A stretch of 64,000 nucleotides of DNA from Nocardia nova NBRC 15556. GTDB lineage: Bacteria; Actinomycetota; Actinomycetes; Mycobacteriales; Mycobacteriaceae. The notes beneath the pieces are model-generated. The model saw only the letters and a list, made by a program, of their open reading frames with translations. It was not told the origin of the DNA and did no database searches. How positions within the stretch are numbered: position 1 is the first letter of the stretch; each line of letters opens with the position of its first letter. Below are positions 47,142-57,030 of the stretch, in pieces. The stretch spans positions 1-64,000 of the forward strand of contig NZ_BDBN01000031.1 in the NCBI RefSeq assembly GCF_001613005.1, written 5' to 3'. Both the position numbers and the translations under genes were made by a program.

Positions 47142-47921
47142 CTAGGCGGTCGGGCACGCGGTGTCGACCGCTCCGAGCACACGGCCGGATTCGAAGGCCG
47201 CCGCACTCGCGGGCAGTTCACCGGCGCGGCCGCTGTTGTAGACCGTCACCGTGCCGGCGCCGGCGGTCGGCCGGCCCAGGGCGTCGATGCGTCGAAGTGT
47301 CTGGCCCGCAACAGCTTCCGCGCTGTCGAACAGCCGGACGCCCGAGGGCAGCGCGGCCACGATGGAATCGAGGACCAGCGGGTAGTGGGTGCAGCCGAGG
47401 ACGACCGCCTCGGTGCCGGCGGGAGTCTGCTCGGCGGCGCGGGCGATGGCGTGCTCGACGGCCTGGAGATCTCCGCGGTCGATCGCGTCGGCGAGGCCGT
47501 GGCACGCCACACCGGTCACATCGGCGTCACCGCCGAAGCGAGCGATGAGATCGGCCTGGTAGCGGCTCGCGGTCGTGGCCGCGGTCGCCCACACCGCGAC
47601 CGAGGCACACGCGGCGGCCGCCGGTTTGATCGCGGGGACGGTGCCGATCACCGGCACCTCGGGCCCGACCTCGGCCCGCACCTGTTCGAGTGCGGTGACG
47701 CTGGCGGTATTGCACGGCAGCACAATGGCCTCCGCGCCGAGCCGCAACGATCGGCGGGCCGCATCCAGCACCCGATCGATCACCCACTGCTCGGGTTTGG
47801 GCCCCCACGGCGCACCATTGGGATCCAGTTGCAGCAGCAGATCGAGGTCGGGACGCAACTTGCGCAGCCACGCCCCCGTCGGCAACAACCCCAGTCCCGA
47901 ATCGATGAGCGCAACGATCAC
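47142..47921 (-). CDS. Glutamate/aspartate racemase family protein (MurI paralogue)
   Basis: 259 aa from GTG 47921. Both catalytic Cys motifs of the family are present: PCNTAS and LGCTHYPL. The start ALIDSGLGLLPTG differs from the usual FDSGxGGLT of true MurI, and the usual DxxxxPYG segment reads LDPNGAPWGPKPEQW. Glutamate racemases make D-Glu for peptidoglycan; this one may be a divergent MurI or a racemase for another substrate. D-amino-acid supply to the NRPS is possible in principle but has no direct support here. Confidence 0.75.
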   Translation of the reverse strand: MIVALIDSGLGLLPTGAWLRKLRPDLDLLLQLDPNGAPWGPKPEQWVIDRVLDAARRSLRLGAEAIVLPCNTASVTALEQVRAEVGPEVPVIGTVPAIKPAAAACASVAVWATAATTASRYQADLIARFGGDADVTGVACHGLADAIDRGDLQAVEHAIARAAEQTPAGTEAVVLGCTHYPLVLDSIVAALPSGVRLFDSAEAVAGQTLRRIDALGRPTAGAGTVTVYNSGRAGELPASAAAFESGRVLGAVDTACPTA

Positions 47922-48047
47922 CCAGCCACTGTATTAGCGTCGCCACGAACCCTTACGCCCGACCGGGGTATCGACCGGACCTGTTCCGCGCGGCGCTGGC
48001 GTGCCGTCGCACCGACCGATCCGGGCGGCACGGCGCGTTGCGGGCGT

Positions 48048-49235
48048 TCAGCTCGCGGGTGCGGCGGACCTGGCGTTGGCTGCGAGTTCGGCGCGCATCT
48101 TCATCACCTGCGCGGTGCGACCGCCGCCGACCACGGCGGTCAGGACTCCGCCGTCGAAGTAGTGCGCCAGGAATTTGCGGCCGTCGTCCTCGACGATCCG
48201 GATCTCGTCGGCGCCCGCCGGGGTGCCGAGGACCTGGATCTTCAGGTCGTACTGGTCACTCCACACGTACGGCACCCGGGCGGCCGTGGGAACGTCGCCG
48301 CCGAGCAGCGCGGTCACCAGCAGCCGTGCCTGCTCGCCGGCGTTGGTCCAGTGCTCCACCCGCTTGTGCCGGCCGTTGTCGTGGCGCCACGCGGCGACAT
48401 CGCCGACCGCCCACACCCCCTCGACCGAGGTGCGGCCCACCTCGTCGGCGAGGACACCCCCGCCCGCCTGCGGTTCCGCCAGCGGGATGCCGGATCCGGC
48501 CAGCCATTCGGTGATCGGCGCGGAGCCGACACCGATGACCACCAGATCGGCGGTGACCGTAGTGCCGTCGGTGAGGGTGGCCCCGGTGACCGCGCCGTCT
48601 TCGACCTGCAACGAGCTCAGTCCGACGCCGCAGCGCAGGTCCACCCCTTCGTCGCGGTGCATGCGCCCGACCAGGCGGCCGACCGCCTCGCCCAGCGCGG
48701 CGGCCAGCGGGGTGGGCTGTGGTTCCACCAGCACCACGTCGACGCCGCGGGAACGGAAGCTCGCCGCCAGCTCGCAGCCGATGAATCCGGCGCCGACCAC
48801 CAGCGCCCGGCGCGCGGTGGCCAGTCCGTCGCGCAGCGCGGCCGCATCCTCGTGCCGCCGCAGGACGTGGACACCGGCGGCCTCGGGCAGACCCGGAATC
48901 CGCTTGGGGCGCAGGCCTGTTGCGATGATCAGCTGTCGGTACTCGAGCACGGAGCCGTCGTCGAAGGTCACGGTGCGCGCCGCGGTATCGACTCCGGTCG
49001 CGGCCAGGCCCAGTCGCAGCTCGATGTTCTTCTCGGCGAAGAATTCGGCGGGGCGCAGCGTCGTATCCTCGGTCTCGCCGCGCACGAACTGCTTGGACAA
49101 CGGCGGCCGATCGTAGGGCAGGCGCTGTTCGTCACCGACGAGGATCACTCCGCCCTCGTATCCGGCGCGGCGCAATTCCTCCGCGGTACGCAGGCCGGCC
49201 AGACCGGCGCCGACGATCACGATCGGGGCTGTCAT
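48048..49235 (-). CDS. FAD-dependent ferredoxin reductase
   Basis: 395 aa. It has an FAD-binding GAGLAGLRTAEELRRAGY at the N-terminus, LPYDRPPLSKQ, ATGLRP, a second NAD-binding fold (VVGAGFIGCELAASFRSRG) and a flavin site VWAVGDVAAW. The C-terminal reductase domain contains VPYVWSDQYDLKIQVLG. It transfers electrons from NAD(P)H to a ferredoxin serving cytochromes P450 or Rieske oxygenases. ATG 49235 has AGGAG eight bases upstream; the extension to 49454 is excluded because it crosses the KstR box. A ferredoxin reductase sits in a similar place near tuf in Mycobacterium tuberculosis (Rv0688). Confidence 0.9.
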   Translation of the reverse strand: MTAPIVIVGAGLAGLRTAEELRRAGYEGGVILVGDEQRLPYDRPPLSKQFVRGETEDTTLRPAEFFAEKNIELRLGLAATGVDTAARTVTFDDGSVLEYRQLIIATGLRPKRIPGLPEAAGVHVLRRHEDAAALRDGLATARRALVVGAGFIGCELAASFRSRGVDVVLVEPQPTPLAAALGEAVGRLVGRMHRDEGVDLRCGVGLSSLQVEDGAVTGATLTDGTTVTADLVVIGVGSAPITEWLAGSGIPLAEPQAGGGVLADEVGRTSVEGVWAVGDVAAWRHDNGRHKRVEHWTNAGEQARLLVTALLGGDVPTAARVPYVWSDQYDLKIQVLGTPAGADEIRIVEDDGRKFLAHYFDGGVLTAVVGGGRTAQVMKMRAELAANARSAAPAS

Positions 49236-49296
49236 CGCTGCGCTCCTGGCTCGGTTCCCACTGCTGGCACGTATTGCTGCACCAATCCACCATAAA

Positions 49297-49312
49297 CTAG
49301 AACACGTTCTAG
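49297..49312. promoter_or_regulatory. KstR-type operator before ferredoxin reductase
   Basis: CTAGAACACGTTCTAG, a perfect 16-base palindrome containing the same core as the kshB box. It lies 62 bases upstream of the reductase start and 122 bases upstream of the divergent SPW gene, so it could control either. Confidence 0.85.
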
Positions 49313-49434
49313 AATGCGGTGACGGGCGCCATATCCGACGCGAGTGCAGGAATTTTCCGGAACAAGTATTGATCGGGCGGTCAATCAGAGTTATACCGAG
49401 ATCAGAACATAATTCCGCCCCCGAGGAGGCACCC

Positions 49435-49782
49435 ATGCTCACCGAAAACCGCACCCTGAGTTCCGTGGCCGTGGCACTGGGCGTCTATACCGCCCTGTCC
49501 CCCATCTGGACCGACCACAGCAACCGCGCCATGTGGACCCTGATCGTGCTCGGCGTGCTGATCGCCCTGGCCGGCCTGGTCCAGTTCACCCGTCCGGGCA
49601 TCGCCGGAACCGATTACGCGATGGGCCTGTTCGGCGTCCTGCTGTTCATCTCGCCGTGGGTGATGAACTTCAGCTCCTTCAGCGCGGCGTCGTGGACCGC
49701 GTGGATCGTCGGCGTACTGACCGTCGTGGTCGCCCTGGCCGCCCTTCCGCAGGTATCGGCACGGATGCATACTGCTCACTGA
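49435..49782 (+). CDS. SPW repeat membrane protein
   Basis: 115 aa with about four hydrophobic stretches. The repeat hallmark appears as LSPIW and again as ISPWVMNF. The family is found in bacterial inner membranes with unknown function. ATG 49435 follows GAGGAGG by five bases. The stop overlaps the next ATG (TGATG), so it is co-translated with the TetR gene. Confidence 0.85.
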   Translation: MLTENRTLSSVAVALGVYTALSPIWTDHSNRAMWTLIVLGVLIALAGLVQFTRPGIAGTDYAMGLFGVLLFISPWVMNFSSFSAASWTAWIVGVLTVVVALAALPQVSARMHTAH

Positions 49783-50411
49783 TGCAGATGCCCAAACCCC
49801 GTCGAGCGGGGCGTCGCCGCAGCAGCAAGGTCGACGGCGACGCCCGCGCCCTGATTCTGGATGCCGCCGAAAGCCTGTTCGCGGCACACGGATTCGACGC
49901 GACCGCGACGGCTGCGATAGCCGCCGCGGCCGGCGTTCCGAAGGGGCTGGTCTTCTATTACTTCCCCACCAAGGACTCGATCCTCTCGGCGCTGATGGCC
50001 GAGCGAGTTCCCGCGCATCCGATCGACGACATCGCCACGGTGGTCCGGCCCGGCGATCCGGCGACCAGCCTGGTGAACCTCGACGCGGCGCTGAATCTGC
50101 GCGACCACCATTCCTCGGTGCTGCGCGTGATCATGTGGCGCGAGGCCGATACGCATCCGGATGTGCGAAAACAGGTGCGCCGCATGCGCGATCAGCTGCT
50201 CGACGTCACCGCCCGGGTATTGCAGGCGAGTGCGCCCGGGCAGGTACAACCCGGAACCCTGCGGGCCTGCGCAGCCGCCTGGGTGTCGGCCATGCTCACC
50301 ATCGCGAGCACCGACCGGTTGCACGCACTGGACGGATTGACACTCGCCGGCGCCGAGGAGATCACGAACCTCTCCCGGGTCGTCGCGGCCGGCATGACCG
50401 GCCTGGGCTGA
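49782..50411 (+). CDS. TetR-family transcriptional regulator, coupled to SPW gene
   Basis: 209 aa. The helix-turn-helix is ALILDAAESLFAAHGFDATA then IAAAAGVPKGLVFYYFPTKD, a standard TetR head with a helical ligand-binding domain after it. A basic N-terminal stretch (PKPRRAGRRRSSK) may help DNA binding. ATG 49782 overlaps the SPW stop; ATG 49788 is an alternative. It probably regulates its own operon. The ligand is unknown. Confidence 0.85.
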   Translation: MQMPKPRRAGRRRSSKVDGDARALILDAAESLFAAHGFDATATAAIAAAAGVPKGLVFYYFPTKDSILSALMAERVPAHPIDDIATVVRPGDPATSLVNLDAALNLRDHHSSVLRVIMWREADTHPDVRKQVRRMRDQLLDVTARVLQASAPGQVQPGTLRACAAAWVSAMLTIASTDRLHALDGLTLAGAEEITNLSRVVAAGMTGLG

Positions 50412-50426
50412 GCCGGCGCCGCCGGT

Positions 50427-50687
50427 TCAGCGAGCCGGCAGCAGACCATCGACCAACGCGCGCAATCCCTCCTCGTAGGTGTCGGCCGCGGTGAGCGCGC
50501 CCCACCGGTCGGCCACGGCCGCCAGGCGCGGAAGTTCGCCGGCATCGATATCGGCGAAGACGCGCTCCCGGAACACCGGCCGGTCGTCGTCGCGACGCCG
50601 GCGAGCCGCGGCCCGAATCAGAATTTCCCCGGCGGTGTAGTACCAGATCGTCCGATAGGCGTGCACCGCCCGCTCGGCACCTCGCAC
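50427..50687 (-). pseudogene. TetR remnant: C-terminal domain only
   Basis: 86 codons from GTG 50687. The sequence WYYTAGEILIRAAARRR, ADIDAGELPRLAAVADRW and YEEGLRALVDGLLPAR is typical of the ligand-binding end of TetR regulators. The DNA-binding head is missing; the DNA where it should lie codes for a cupin on the other strand. It looks like the leftover of a deletion, though expression of the fragment cannot be excluded. Confidence 0.5.
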
Positions 50688-50716
50688 TTGTCGACCTGTT
50701 CGCCCGCGGCATCCGA

Positions 50717-51055
50717 ATGCTGCCCGACGGCCGGGTTTTCGACGAACAACGCCGTATGTCCGGAGATATGGAGGGGTGGACGCTGGCGACTTTCCGGGTG
50801 GCCACCGACGCCGACGTCCACGGCGACCACTGGGAAATGCATCCGAGCGGAGAGGAGTTGGTGGCGGTGCTCTCGGGCGGAATCCGGATGTATCTGCGTG
50901 AGCCCGGCGACGCGGCGGGACCGGTATCGCTGCGCGCCGGACAGGCGTTCATCGTGCCGCGGGGGTGTTGGCATCGGATCGAGGTGGACGAGCCGAGTGA
51001 ACTGATGTCGCTCACCCTGCGCCACGGTACCGAACTCGCAAAACGGACGGATTGA
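50717..51055 (+). CDS. Small cupin-fold protein
   Basis: 112 aa from ATG 50717. A single cupin barrel: ATFRVATDADVHGDHWEMH, PSGEELVAVLSGGIRMYL and LRAGQAFIVPRGCWHRI, with His and Glu placed as metal ligands. In-frame coding-like sequence continues upstream (LVDLFARGIR), so the start may be GTG 50690 or the 5' end may be lost. It faces the truncated TetR gene. No substrate can be named. Confidence 0.65.
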   Translation: MLPDGRVFDEQRRMSGDMEGWTLATFRVATDADVHGDHWEMHPSGEELVAVLSGGIRMYLREPGDAAGPVSLRAGQAFIVPRGCWHRIEVDEPSELMSLTLRHGTELAKRTD

Positions 51056-51136
51056 GCTGCGGCGCAAGGGCGGCGGGAACCGTCGCACACCCCCGCGAAC
51101 TCGCACCCCGAAACGTGAGCGATAAGAATGGAGTGT

Positions 51137-53335
51137 ATGACGGATCCCGCCAATGCCCGTTTCGGAGAACCCCATACTGCACGAGAGGGGCACCGACTGA
51201 CCCGCTCCGAGGAGGAGCCGGGCCAGCAGACGGGTGGCGGCGGTCCCGCGCACGGCGGTGCCGAGAAGTTCGGACTGCGCTGGGACAGCGCCGAATTCGG
51301 TGAGTCCGGATCGGGTGAGAGCGTTTTCGGCCCGCCCCCGGTCGCCTCGCCCACCGATGTCCCGTCCTTTTCACCCGACTACCTCGCCGGCACCGCGGTT
51401 CCGGCACCTCCCGCCGCACCGCCGCTGCCGGTCCGCGACACATCGGCCCGCACGAACATCCCGCCGCTGGCCACCCGAGAACCCGCGCAGCGCAGCATGT
51501 TCGCCTCACCGTTCGATGCGGATTACGAGCAGGGTGCGGCGCGGTCGCGGAACAATCCTGCGGCCGACGACGAATCCGCTCCCACCTCCAGTTTCGCGGT
51601 GAGCGCGGCGGAGACGCCGCCGGTGGATCCGAGATCGGGTGTCCTGGGATCGTCCACGGCTCCCGGCGACAACGAGAACCCGACGCCGGAGAAGGCAACC
51701 TGGGAAACCGAACTCGATGCCGGATCCCAGGATCCGGAGGACACCGTCCGCCGCATCGCGCAGAGTCTGGGCATCGACCCCGGGCGGCAGACTCGCTCCC
51801 GTTCCGCCGAAACCGAGCCCGCCGAGACGTCTGCCGAGCCGGCGGAACCGCGGCGATCCGATCCGGCCGAATCCGGCGCCCCGTCGACCGCATCCGTCCC
51901 GGCTCCGCCGAAACTCCCGATGCGGCTTCCCACTCCCGCCCACGGCATCGCCCGGACCGAAGCGGCCGGTGCCGGAACGGGTCTCGCCGCCGACGCGACA
52001 CCGGCGAGCACCGACCCGCGCCCGGACACGCCCCGCCGGCCCATTCCCCGTGCGGCTCGGCGGGCACGCGGCGACGAGCAGCACGCCGCGAACACCGCCG
52101 CGGCCCGGCTGCCCGGCGACATCGCGGCAACCGAATCGGCAACCGGTGAGCAGCACACCACCGCGGTGACCGAACCGGCATCCGCCGGCAACGAGCCGCC
52201 CGCAGCCGCCTCCGGGAGCGAGAGTGAATCCCGCCCCGCGACAGCGGAAGGTGTGAACCGCACGGCGATCGGTCACGCGACATCGGCCGGCGGCGACGCC
52301 GATCCCGCACGGCTCGCCGCGACCCCACTGACCGACCGGTCGCCCGACGAAGCCCTCCGACCCACCGCGACCACCGAATCGGCAGCCGGGAGCGAGCACA
52401 CACCACGCCCCATTACGCGGGCCGAATCCGTCGCCGAGAGCGCCCAGGCCGCCGAACACACCGTCGCCGAGGCGAATACGGGCGCAGCGGAGGACGACAA
52501 GGGTGAGCCGGCGACCCCCGCGGCGCGGCTGCCGCACCGGCATTCGAACGAGCCGGCACACTCCCACCGCGCGGAGTCGACGCCCCCGGCCCACTCCGAT
52601 CCGGCCGACCGAACGGACGAAGCCGGCTCCGGAGATCCGCAATCGTGGCAGAACACCGACATGCTCCCGGCGATCCGCAGCCGCGCGGACAACGCCCACG
52701 CCGCTTCCCACCAGCTTCCCTCCCGCAACGGGGCGACGGTCGGCCTGCGCTCGGCCCCGACGAGTACCCTCGCCGAACAGTCCGATACCGACGTCCTGCG
52801 ACGACGCGCCGCGGAAGCCCGGGTGGCGGAGTCCGTTCCGACCAGCCGGCACCGGTCGCTCGCAGCGGAAACCCGAGCCGACGACTCGACGACCGAGGCC
52901 CCGGAAGACGGTGCGACACAGCCGGATTCGGCGATCGGTGCCGCCCACATCGAATCGTCCACCAGTGCCGCGGGTACCGGCGGTCGCCGAAATCGTCGCG
53001 CCACCGGGGATCAGCACTCCGGTGACACACCGGACGACATCGCTTCGCGCACCGGCCTGCCCCCCACCTCCCGCCGCGCGGCCCGCCGCCGGGCCGAGAC
53101 CACCGGCGAACCCCCGGCCATCGACGTCGGCCTGGTGATGCAGTTACTGCTGGCCAGCCACACATTGGAAAATGTGGCTCGCAACGCCGAAGCCGGCGAC
53201 GTCGACCTCAACGGCCTCATCACCGCCGCCCACCGAACCCGCACCGCCGCAGTCGAACTCGTCACCACCTGGTTCGGCGGCGCCGACCAGATGCGCGAAT
53301 TCGCCGAAGCTCTCCTGGCGGCGACCGAGAACTGA
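51137..53335 (+). CDS. 732-aa largely disordered protein with helical C-terminal cap
   Basis: Residues 1 to about 655 are low-complexity (Ala, Glu, Pro, Ser, Thr, Arg rich) with no fold or signal peptide visible. One short ordered-looking stretch occurs near DPEDTVRRIAQSLGIDPG. The last 70 residues look folded: VGLVMQLLLASHTLENVARN, AGDVDLNGLITAAHRTRTA and TTWFGGADQMREFAEALL. ATG 51137 has GGAG three bases before it; ATG 51128 is possible. It converges on tuf with a shared terminator. I do not recognise the family. Confidence 0.7.
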   Translation: MTDPANARFGEPHTAREGHRLTRSEEEPGQQTGGGGPAHGGAEKFGLRWDSAEFGESGSGESVFGPPPVASPTDVPSFSPDYLAGTAVPAPPAAPPLPVRDTSARTNIPPLATREPAQRSMFASPFDADYEQGAARSRNNPAADDESAPTSSFAVSAAETPPVDPRSGVLGSSTAPGDNENPTPEKATWETELDAGSQDPEDTVRRIAQSLGIDPGRQTRSRSAETEPAETSAEPAEPRRSDPAESGAPSTASVPAPPKLPMRLPTPAHGIARTEAAGAGTGLAADATPASTDPRPDTPRRPIPRAARRARGDEQHAANTAAARLPGDIAATESATGEQHTTAVTEPASAGNEPPAAASGSESESRPATAEGVNRTAIGHATSAGGDADPARLAATPLTDRSPDEALRPTATTESAAGSEHTPRPITRAESVAESAQAAEHTVAEANTGAAEDDKGEPATPAARLPHRHSNEPAHSHRAESTPPAHSDPADRTDEAGSGDPQSWQNTDMLPAIRSRADNAHAASHQLPSRNGATVGLRSAPTSTLAEQSDTDVLRRRAAEARVAESVPTSRHRSLAAETRADDSTTEAPEDGATQPDSAIGAAHIESSTSAAGTGGRRNRRATGDQHSGDTPDDIASRTGLPPTSRRAARRRAETTGEPPAIDVGLVMQLLLASHTLENVARNAEAGDVDLNGLITAAHRTRTAAVELVTTWFGGADQMREFAEALLAATEN

Positions 53336-53346
53336 GCCAGCGACGC

Positions 53347-53382
53347 GAAAAGGGCCGCTCCCCGAGGGGAACGGCCCTTTTC
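53347..53382. terminator. Strong bidirectional terminator between 732-aa gene and tuf
   Basis: GAAAAGGGCCG pairs with CGGCCCTTTTC around an inner C/G-rich stem. The hairpin ends in TTTT on either strand, fitting termination of both converging genes. Confidence 0.9.
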
Positions 53383-53416
53383 ATGCTGTCACATGTCGTG
53401 ACGGCCGATCACAAAG

Positions 53417-54607
53417 TCACTTGATGACCTTGGTGACGCGGCCGGCGCCGACGGTGCGGCCACCCTCGCGGATCGCGAAGCGCAGGCCCTCTTCCATGGC
53501 GACCGGCTGGATCAGCTTGACGCTCATCTCGGTGTTGTCGCCCGGCATGACCATCTCGGTGCCCTCGGGGAGGGTCACGACGCCGGTCACGTCGGTGGTG
53601 CGGAAGTAGAACTGCGGGCGGTAGTTGTTGAAGAACGGGGTGTGGCGGCCGCCCTCGTCCTTCGACAGGATGTACGCCTGGCCCTCGAACTCGGTGTGCG
53701 GGGTGGTGGTGCCCGGCTTGATGACGACCTGACCACGCTCGACATCTTCGCGCTTGATACCACGCACCAGCAGACCGACGTTGTCACCGGCCTGGCCCTG
53801 GTCCAGCAGCTTGCGGAACATCTCGATGCCGGTGATGGTGGTCTTGGTGGTCTTCTCGCGGATACCCACGATCTCGACCTCTTCGTTGACGTTGATCACG
53901 CCACGCTCGACACGACCGGTGACCACGGTGCCACGACCGGTGATGGTGAAGACGTCCTCGATCGGCATCAGGAACGGCTTGTCGGTCTCACGGACCGGGT
54001 CCGGGATGGACTCGTCGACGGCGTTCATCAGCTCGACGATCGACTCGACCCACTTCTCGTCACCCTCGAGGGCCTTCAGGCCGGAGACGCGGACGACCGG
54101 AGCCTCCTCGTCGAACTCCTGGGCGGCCAGCAGCTCGCGGACCTCCATCTCGACGAGCTCGAGGATCTCCTCGTCGTCGACCATGTCCGACTTGTTCAGC
54201 GCGACCAGGATGTAGGGCACGCCGACCTGACGGGCGAGCAGCACGTGCTCACGGGTCTGCGGCATCGGGCCGTCGGTGGCGGCCACGACCAGGATGGCGC
54301 CGTCCATCTGGGCCGCACCGGTGATCATGTTCTTGATGTAGTCGGCGTGACCGGGGGCGTCGACGTGCGCGTAGTGACGCTTCTCGGTCTGGTACTCGAC
54401 GTGGGAGATGTTGATCGTGATACCACGAGCCTTCTCCTCCGGAGCCTTGTCGATCTGGTCGAACGCGAAGCTCTGGTTCAGGTCCGGGTACTTGTCGGCC
54501 AGCACCTTGGTGATGGCGGCAGTCAACGTGGTCTTGCCGTGGTCGACGTGACCGATGGTGCCGATGTTGACGTGGGGCTTCGTCCGCTCGAACTTCGCCT
54601 TCGCCAC
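53417..54607 (-). CDS. tuf: Translation elongation factor Tu
   Basis: 396 aa from GTG 54607, with AGGAGG upstream. It delivers aminoacyl-tRNA to the ribosome in a GTP-dependent way. The G motifs are GHVDHGKT (19-26), DAPGH and NKSD; the C-terminal domain ends RVTKVIK. Length is normal. It is the last gene of the str operon, after fusA, separated by a hairpin. Confidence 0.99.
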   Translation of the reverse strand: MAKAKFERTKPHVNIGTIGHVDHGKTTLTAAITKVLADKYPDLNQSFAFDQIDKAPEEKARGITINISHVEYQTEKRHYAHVDAPGHADYIKNMITGAAQMDGAILVVAATDGPMPQTREHVLLARQVGVPYILVALNKSDMVDDEEILELVEMEVRELLAAQEFDEEAPVVRVSGLKALEGDEKWVESIVELMNAVDESIPDPVRETDKPFLMPIEDVFTITGRGTVVTGRVERGVINVNEEVEIVGIREKTTKTTITGIEMFRKLLDQGQAGDNVGLLVRGIKREDVERGQVVIKPGTTTPHTEFEGQAYILSKDEGGRHTPFFNNYRPQFYFRTTDVTGVVTLPEGTEMVMPGDNTEMSVKLIQPVAMEEGLRFAIREGGRTVGAGRVTKVIK

Positions 54608-54687
54608 TGTTGTCCTCCTGGACTAGTTAGTGCGTGCTTTTGTGCAGCAGTGCGGTTTGTATTTACAGGGGGTCGTACGCGACCGAA

Positions 54688-54715
54688 CGGGGCGGATTCT
54701 CGCAAATCCGCCCCG
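54688..54715 (-). terminator. Hairpin between fusA and tuf
   Basis: CGGGGCGGATT and its complement form an 11-bp perfect stem with a six-base loop, eight bases past the fusA stop. No strong T-tract follows. It may end or attenuate part of the str transcript, or stabilise the upstream mRNA. Confidence 0.6.
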
Positions 54716-54722
54716 ACTGCGA

Positions 54723-56825
54723 TTACTCGCCGGTCGCCTTGGCGATGATCTCCTTCGCCACGTTGGCCGGAACCTCCGCGTACGAATCGAACACCATGGA
54801 GTAGTTCGCCCGGCCCTGGGTCTTCGACCGCAGGTCACCGATGTAACCGAACATCTCCGAGAGCGGAACCAGCGCCTTGACGACACGGGCACCACTGCGT
54901 TCCTCCATGGCCTGGATCTGGCCACGGCGGGAGTTCAGGTCGCCGATCACATCGCCCATGTAATCCTCGGGCGTGATGACCTCGACAGCCATGAGCGGCT
55001 CGAGGATCACCGGACCGGCCTTGCGGGCCGCTTCCTTCAGAGCCATCGAACCCGCGATCTTGAACGCCATTTCCGAGGAGTCGACCTCGTGGTAGGCGCC
55101 GTCGAGCAGGGTGGCCTTCAGGTTGACCAGCGGGTAACCGGCGAGGACACCGTACTGCATGGAGTCCTGGATGCCGGCGTCCACCGACGGGATGTACTCG
55201 CGCGGAACGCGGCCACCGGTGACCTTGTTCTCGAACTCGTAGGTCGCGCCGTCCTCGCCGGTGAAGGGCTCCAGGCCGATGATGACGCGGGCGAACTGAC
55301 CCGAACCACCGGTCTGCTTCTTGTGGGTGTACTCGAGCTTCTCGACCTTCTTGGTGATGGTCTCGCGGTAGGCCACCTGCGGCTTACCGACATTCGCCTC
55401 GACCTTGAATTCGCGCTTCATCCGGTCGACCAGGATGTCGAGGTGCAGCTCGCCCATACCGCCGATGACGGTCTGGCCGGTCTCCTGATCCAGCTTCACC
55501 GAGAAGGTCGGATCCTCTTCGGCGAGCTTCTGGATCGCGGTGCCCAGCTTCTCCTGGTCGGACTTGGTCTTGGGCTCGATCGAGACCTCGATGACCGGGT
55601 CCGGGAAGGTCATGGACTCCAGCACGATCTGGTTCTGCGGATCGCACAGGGTGTCACCCGTGGTGGTGTCCTTCAGGCCGATGACCGCGTAGATGTGGCC
55701 GGCGGACGCCGAGGGAACCGGGTTCTCCTTGTTGGAGTGCATCTGGAACAGCTTGCCCAGACGCTCCTTCTTGCCCTTGGTCGAGTTGATGACCTGGGCG
55801 CCGGAGTCGACCTTGCCCGAGTACACGCGGACGTAGGTCAGCTTGCCGAAGAACGGGTGCACCGCGATCTTGAACGCCAGCGCCGCGAACGGCTCGTCAG
55901 CGCTCGGCCGACGGGTGATGACCTCGTCCTCCTTGCCGGGGACGTGGCCTTCCACGTTCTCGACGTCCAGCGGCGAGGGCAGGTAGTCCACGACGGCGTC
56001 GAGCATGGGCTGCACGCCCTTGTTCTTGAACGCCGAACCACACAGCACCGGGTAGAGCTCCGAGGCGACGGTCAGCTTACGGATGGCGCCCTTGATCTCG
56101 TCGATCGTGAGCTCCTCGCCGCCGAAGAACTTCTCCAGCAGCGCCTCGTCCGACTCGGCGACGGTCTCGAGCAGCTCCTGGCGGTACTGCTCGGCCTTCT
56201 CCTTCAGATCGGCCGGGATCTCGGTGACCTCGTACTTCTCACCGAGCTTGGTCTCGCCGGTCCACACCTTGGCGTTCATCTCGACCAGGTCGACGATGCC
56301 CTCGAAGGAGTCCTCCGCGCCGATCGGCAGCTGGATGACCAGTGGCTTCGCGCCCAGGCGGTCCTTGATGGTCTGGACGGTGAAGTAGAAGTCCGCGCCC
56401 AGCTTGTCCATCTTGTTGACGAAGCAGATTCGCGGCACGTCGTACTTGTCGGCCTGACGCCACACCTGCTCCGACTGCGGCTCGACGCCCTCTTTACCGT
56501 CGAACACCGCGACGGCGCCGTCGAGCACACGCAGCGAACGCTCCACCTCGACGGTGAAGTCGACGTGGCCGGGGGTGTCGATGATGTTGATCTGGTTCTG
56601 GTTCCAGAAACACGTCACCGCCGCCGAGGTGATGGTGATGCCGCGTTCCTGCTCCTGCTCCATCCAGTCGGTGGTCGACGCACCGTCGTGGGTCTCACCG
56701 ATCTTGTAGTTCACACCGGTGTAGAACAGGATTCGTTCGGTAGTGGTCGTCTTGCCGGCATCGATGTGAGCCATGATGCCGATGTTGCGGACCTTGTTGA
56801 GGTCGGTGAGCACGTCCTGTGCCAC
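54723..56825 (-). CDS. fusA: Translation elongation factor G
   Basis: 700 aa from GTG 56825, preceded by GGGGAAG. It catalyses ribosomal translocation. G-domain motifs: AHIDAGKTT (19-27), [17 protein letters not shown] and NKMDK. The later domains include [18 protein letters not shown] and the ending [16 protein letters not shown]. Normal length and order within the str operon. Confidence 0.99.
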   Translation of the reverse strand: MAQDVLTDLNKVRNIGIMAHIDAGKTTTTERILFYTGVNYKIGETHDGASTTDWMEQEQERGITITSAAVTCFWNQNQINIIDTPGHVDFTVEVERSLRVLDGAVAVFDGKEGVEPQSEQVWRQADKYDVPRICFVNKMDKLGADFYFTVQTIKDRLGAKPLVIQLPIGAEDSFEGIVDLVEMNAKVWTGETKLGEKYEVTEIPADLKEKAEQYRQELLETVAESDEALLEKFFGGEELTIDEIKGAIRKLTVASELYPVLCGSAFKNKGVQPMLDAVVDYLPSPLDVENVEGHVPGKEDEVITRRPSADEPFAALAFKIAVHPFFGKLTYVRVYSGKVDSGAQVINSTKGKKERLGKLFQMHSNKENPVPSASAGHIYAVIGLKDTTTGDTLCDPQNQIVLESMTFPDPVIEVSIEPKTKSDQEKLGTAIQKLAEEDPTFSVKLDQETGQTVIGGMGELHLDILVDRMKREFKVEANVGKPQVAYRETITKKVEKLEYTHKKQTGGSGQFARVIIGLEPFTGEDGATYEFENKVTGGRVPREYIPSVDAGIQDSMQYGVLAGYPLVNLKATLLDGAYHEVDSSEMAFKIAGSMALKEAARKAGPVILEPLMAVEVITPEDYMGDVIGDLNSRRGQIQAMEERSGARVVKALVPLSEMFGYIGDLRSKTQGRANYSMVFDSYAEVPANVAKEIIAKATGE

Positions 56826-56933
56826 GGAAATCTTCCCCGCTCTGCTCTGTTAGCGATCAGCTAGTTGGGATTTTCGGGAACGGCCCGGGCGGTTCCGCTT
56901 CGATGCGGGCCCCTGGCCATCACTATGTCAACG

Positions 56934-56979
56934 TCGGGTGCGGCTGATTGGTGCCCTGCTGAGCACGTGCCGCACCCGA
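56934..56979 (-). terminator. Long-loop hairpin between rpsG and fusA
   Basis: TCGGGTGCGGC and GCCGCACCCGA form an 11-bp perfect stem. The 24-base loop contains a second short stem (GTGC/GCAC). There is no T-tract, so an RNA processing or regulatory structure within the str operon is as likely as termination. Confidence 0.45.
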
Positions 56980-57030
56980 CTGTGACTCGCCTCCCGGCGC
57001 CGTTCCTTCACCGGCGGACCGGGTGACCAA

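Noticed and set aside
50362..51354. Long minus-strand frames across the cupin and the start of the disordered protein
   Set aside because: Their products have no recognisable fold and overlap better-supported genes on the plus strand.
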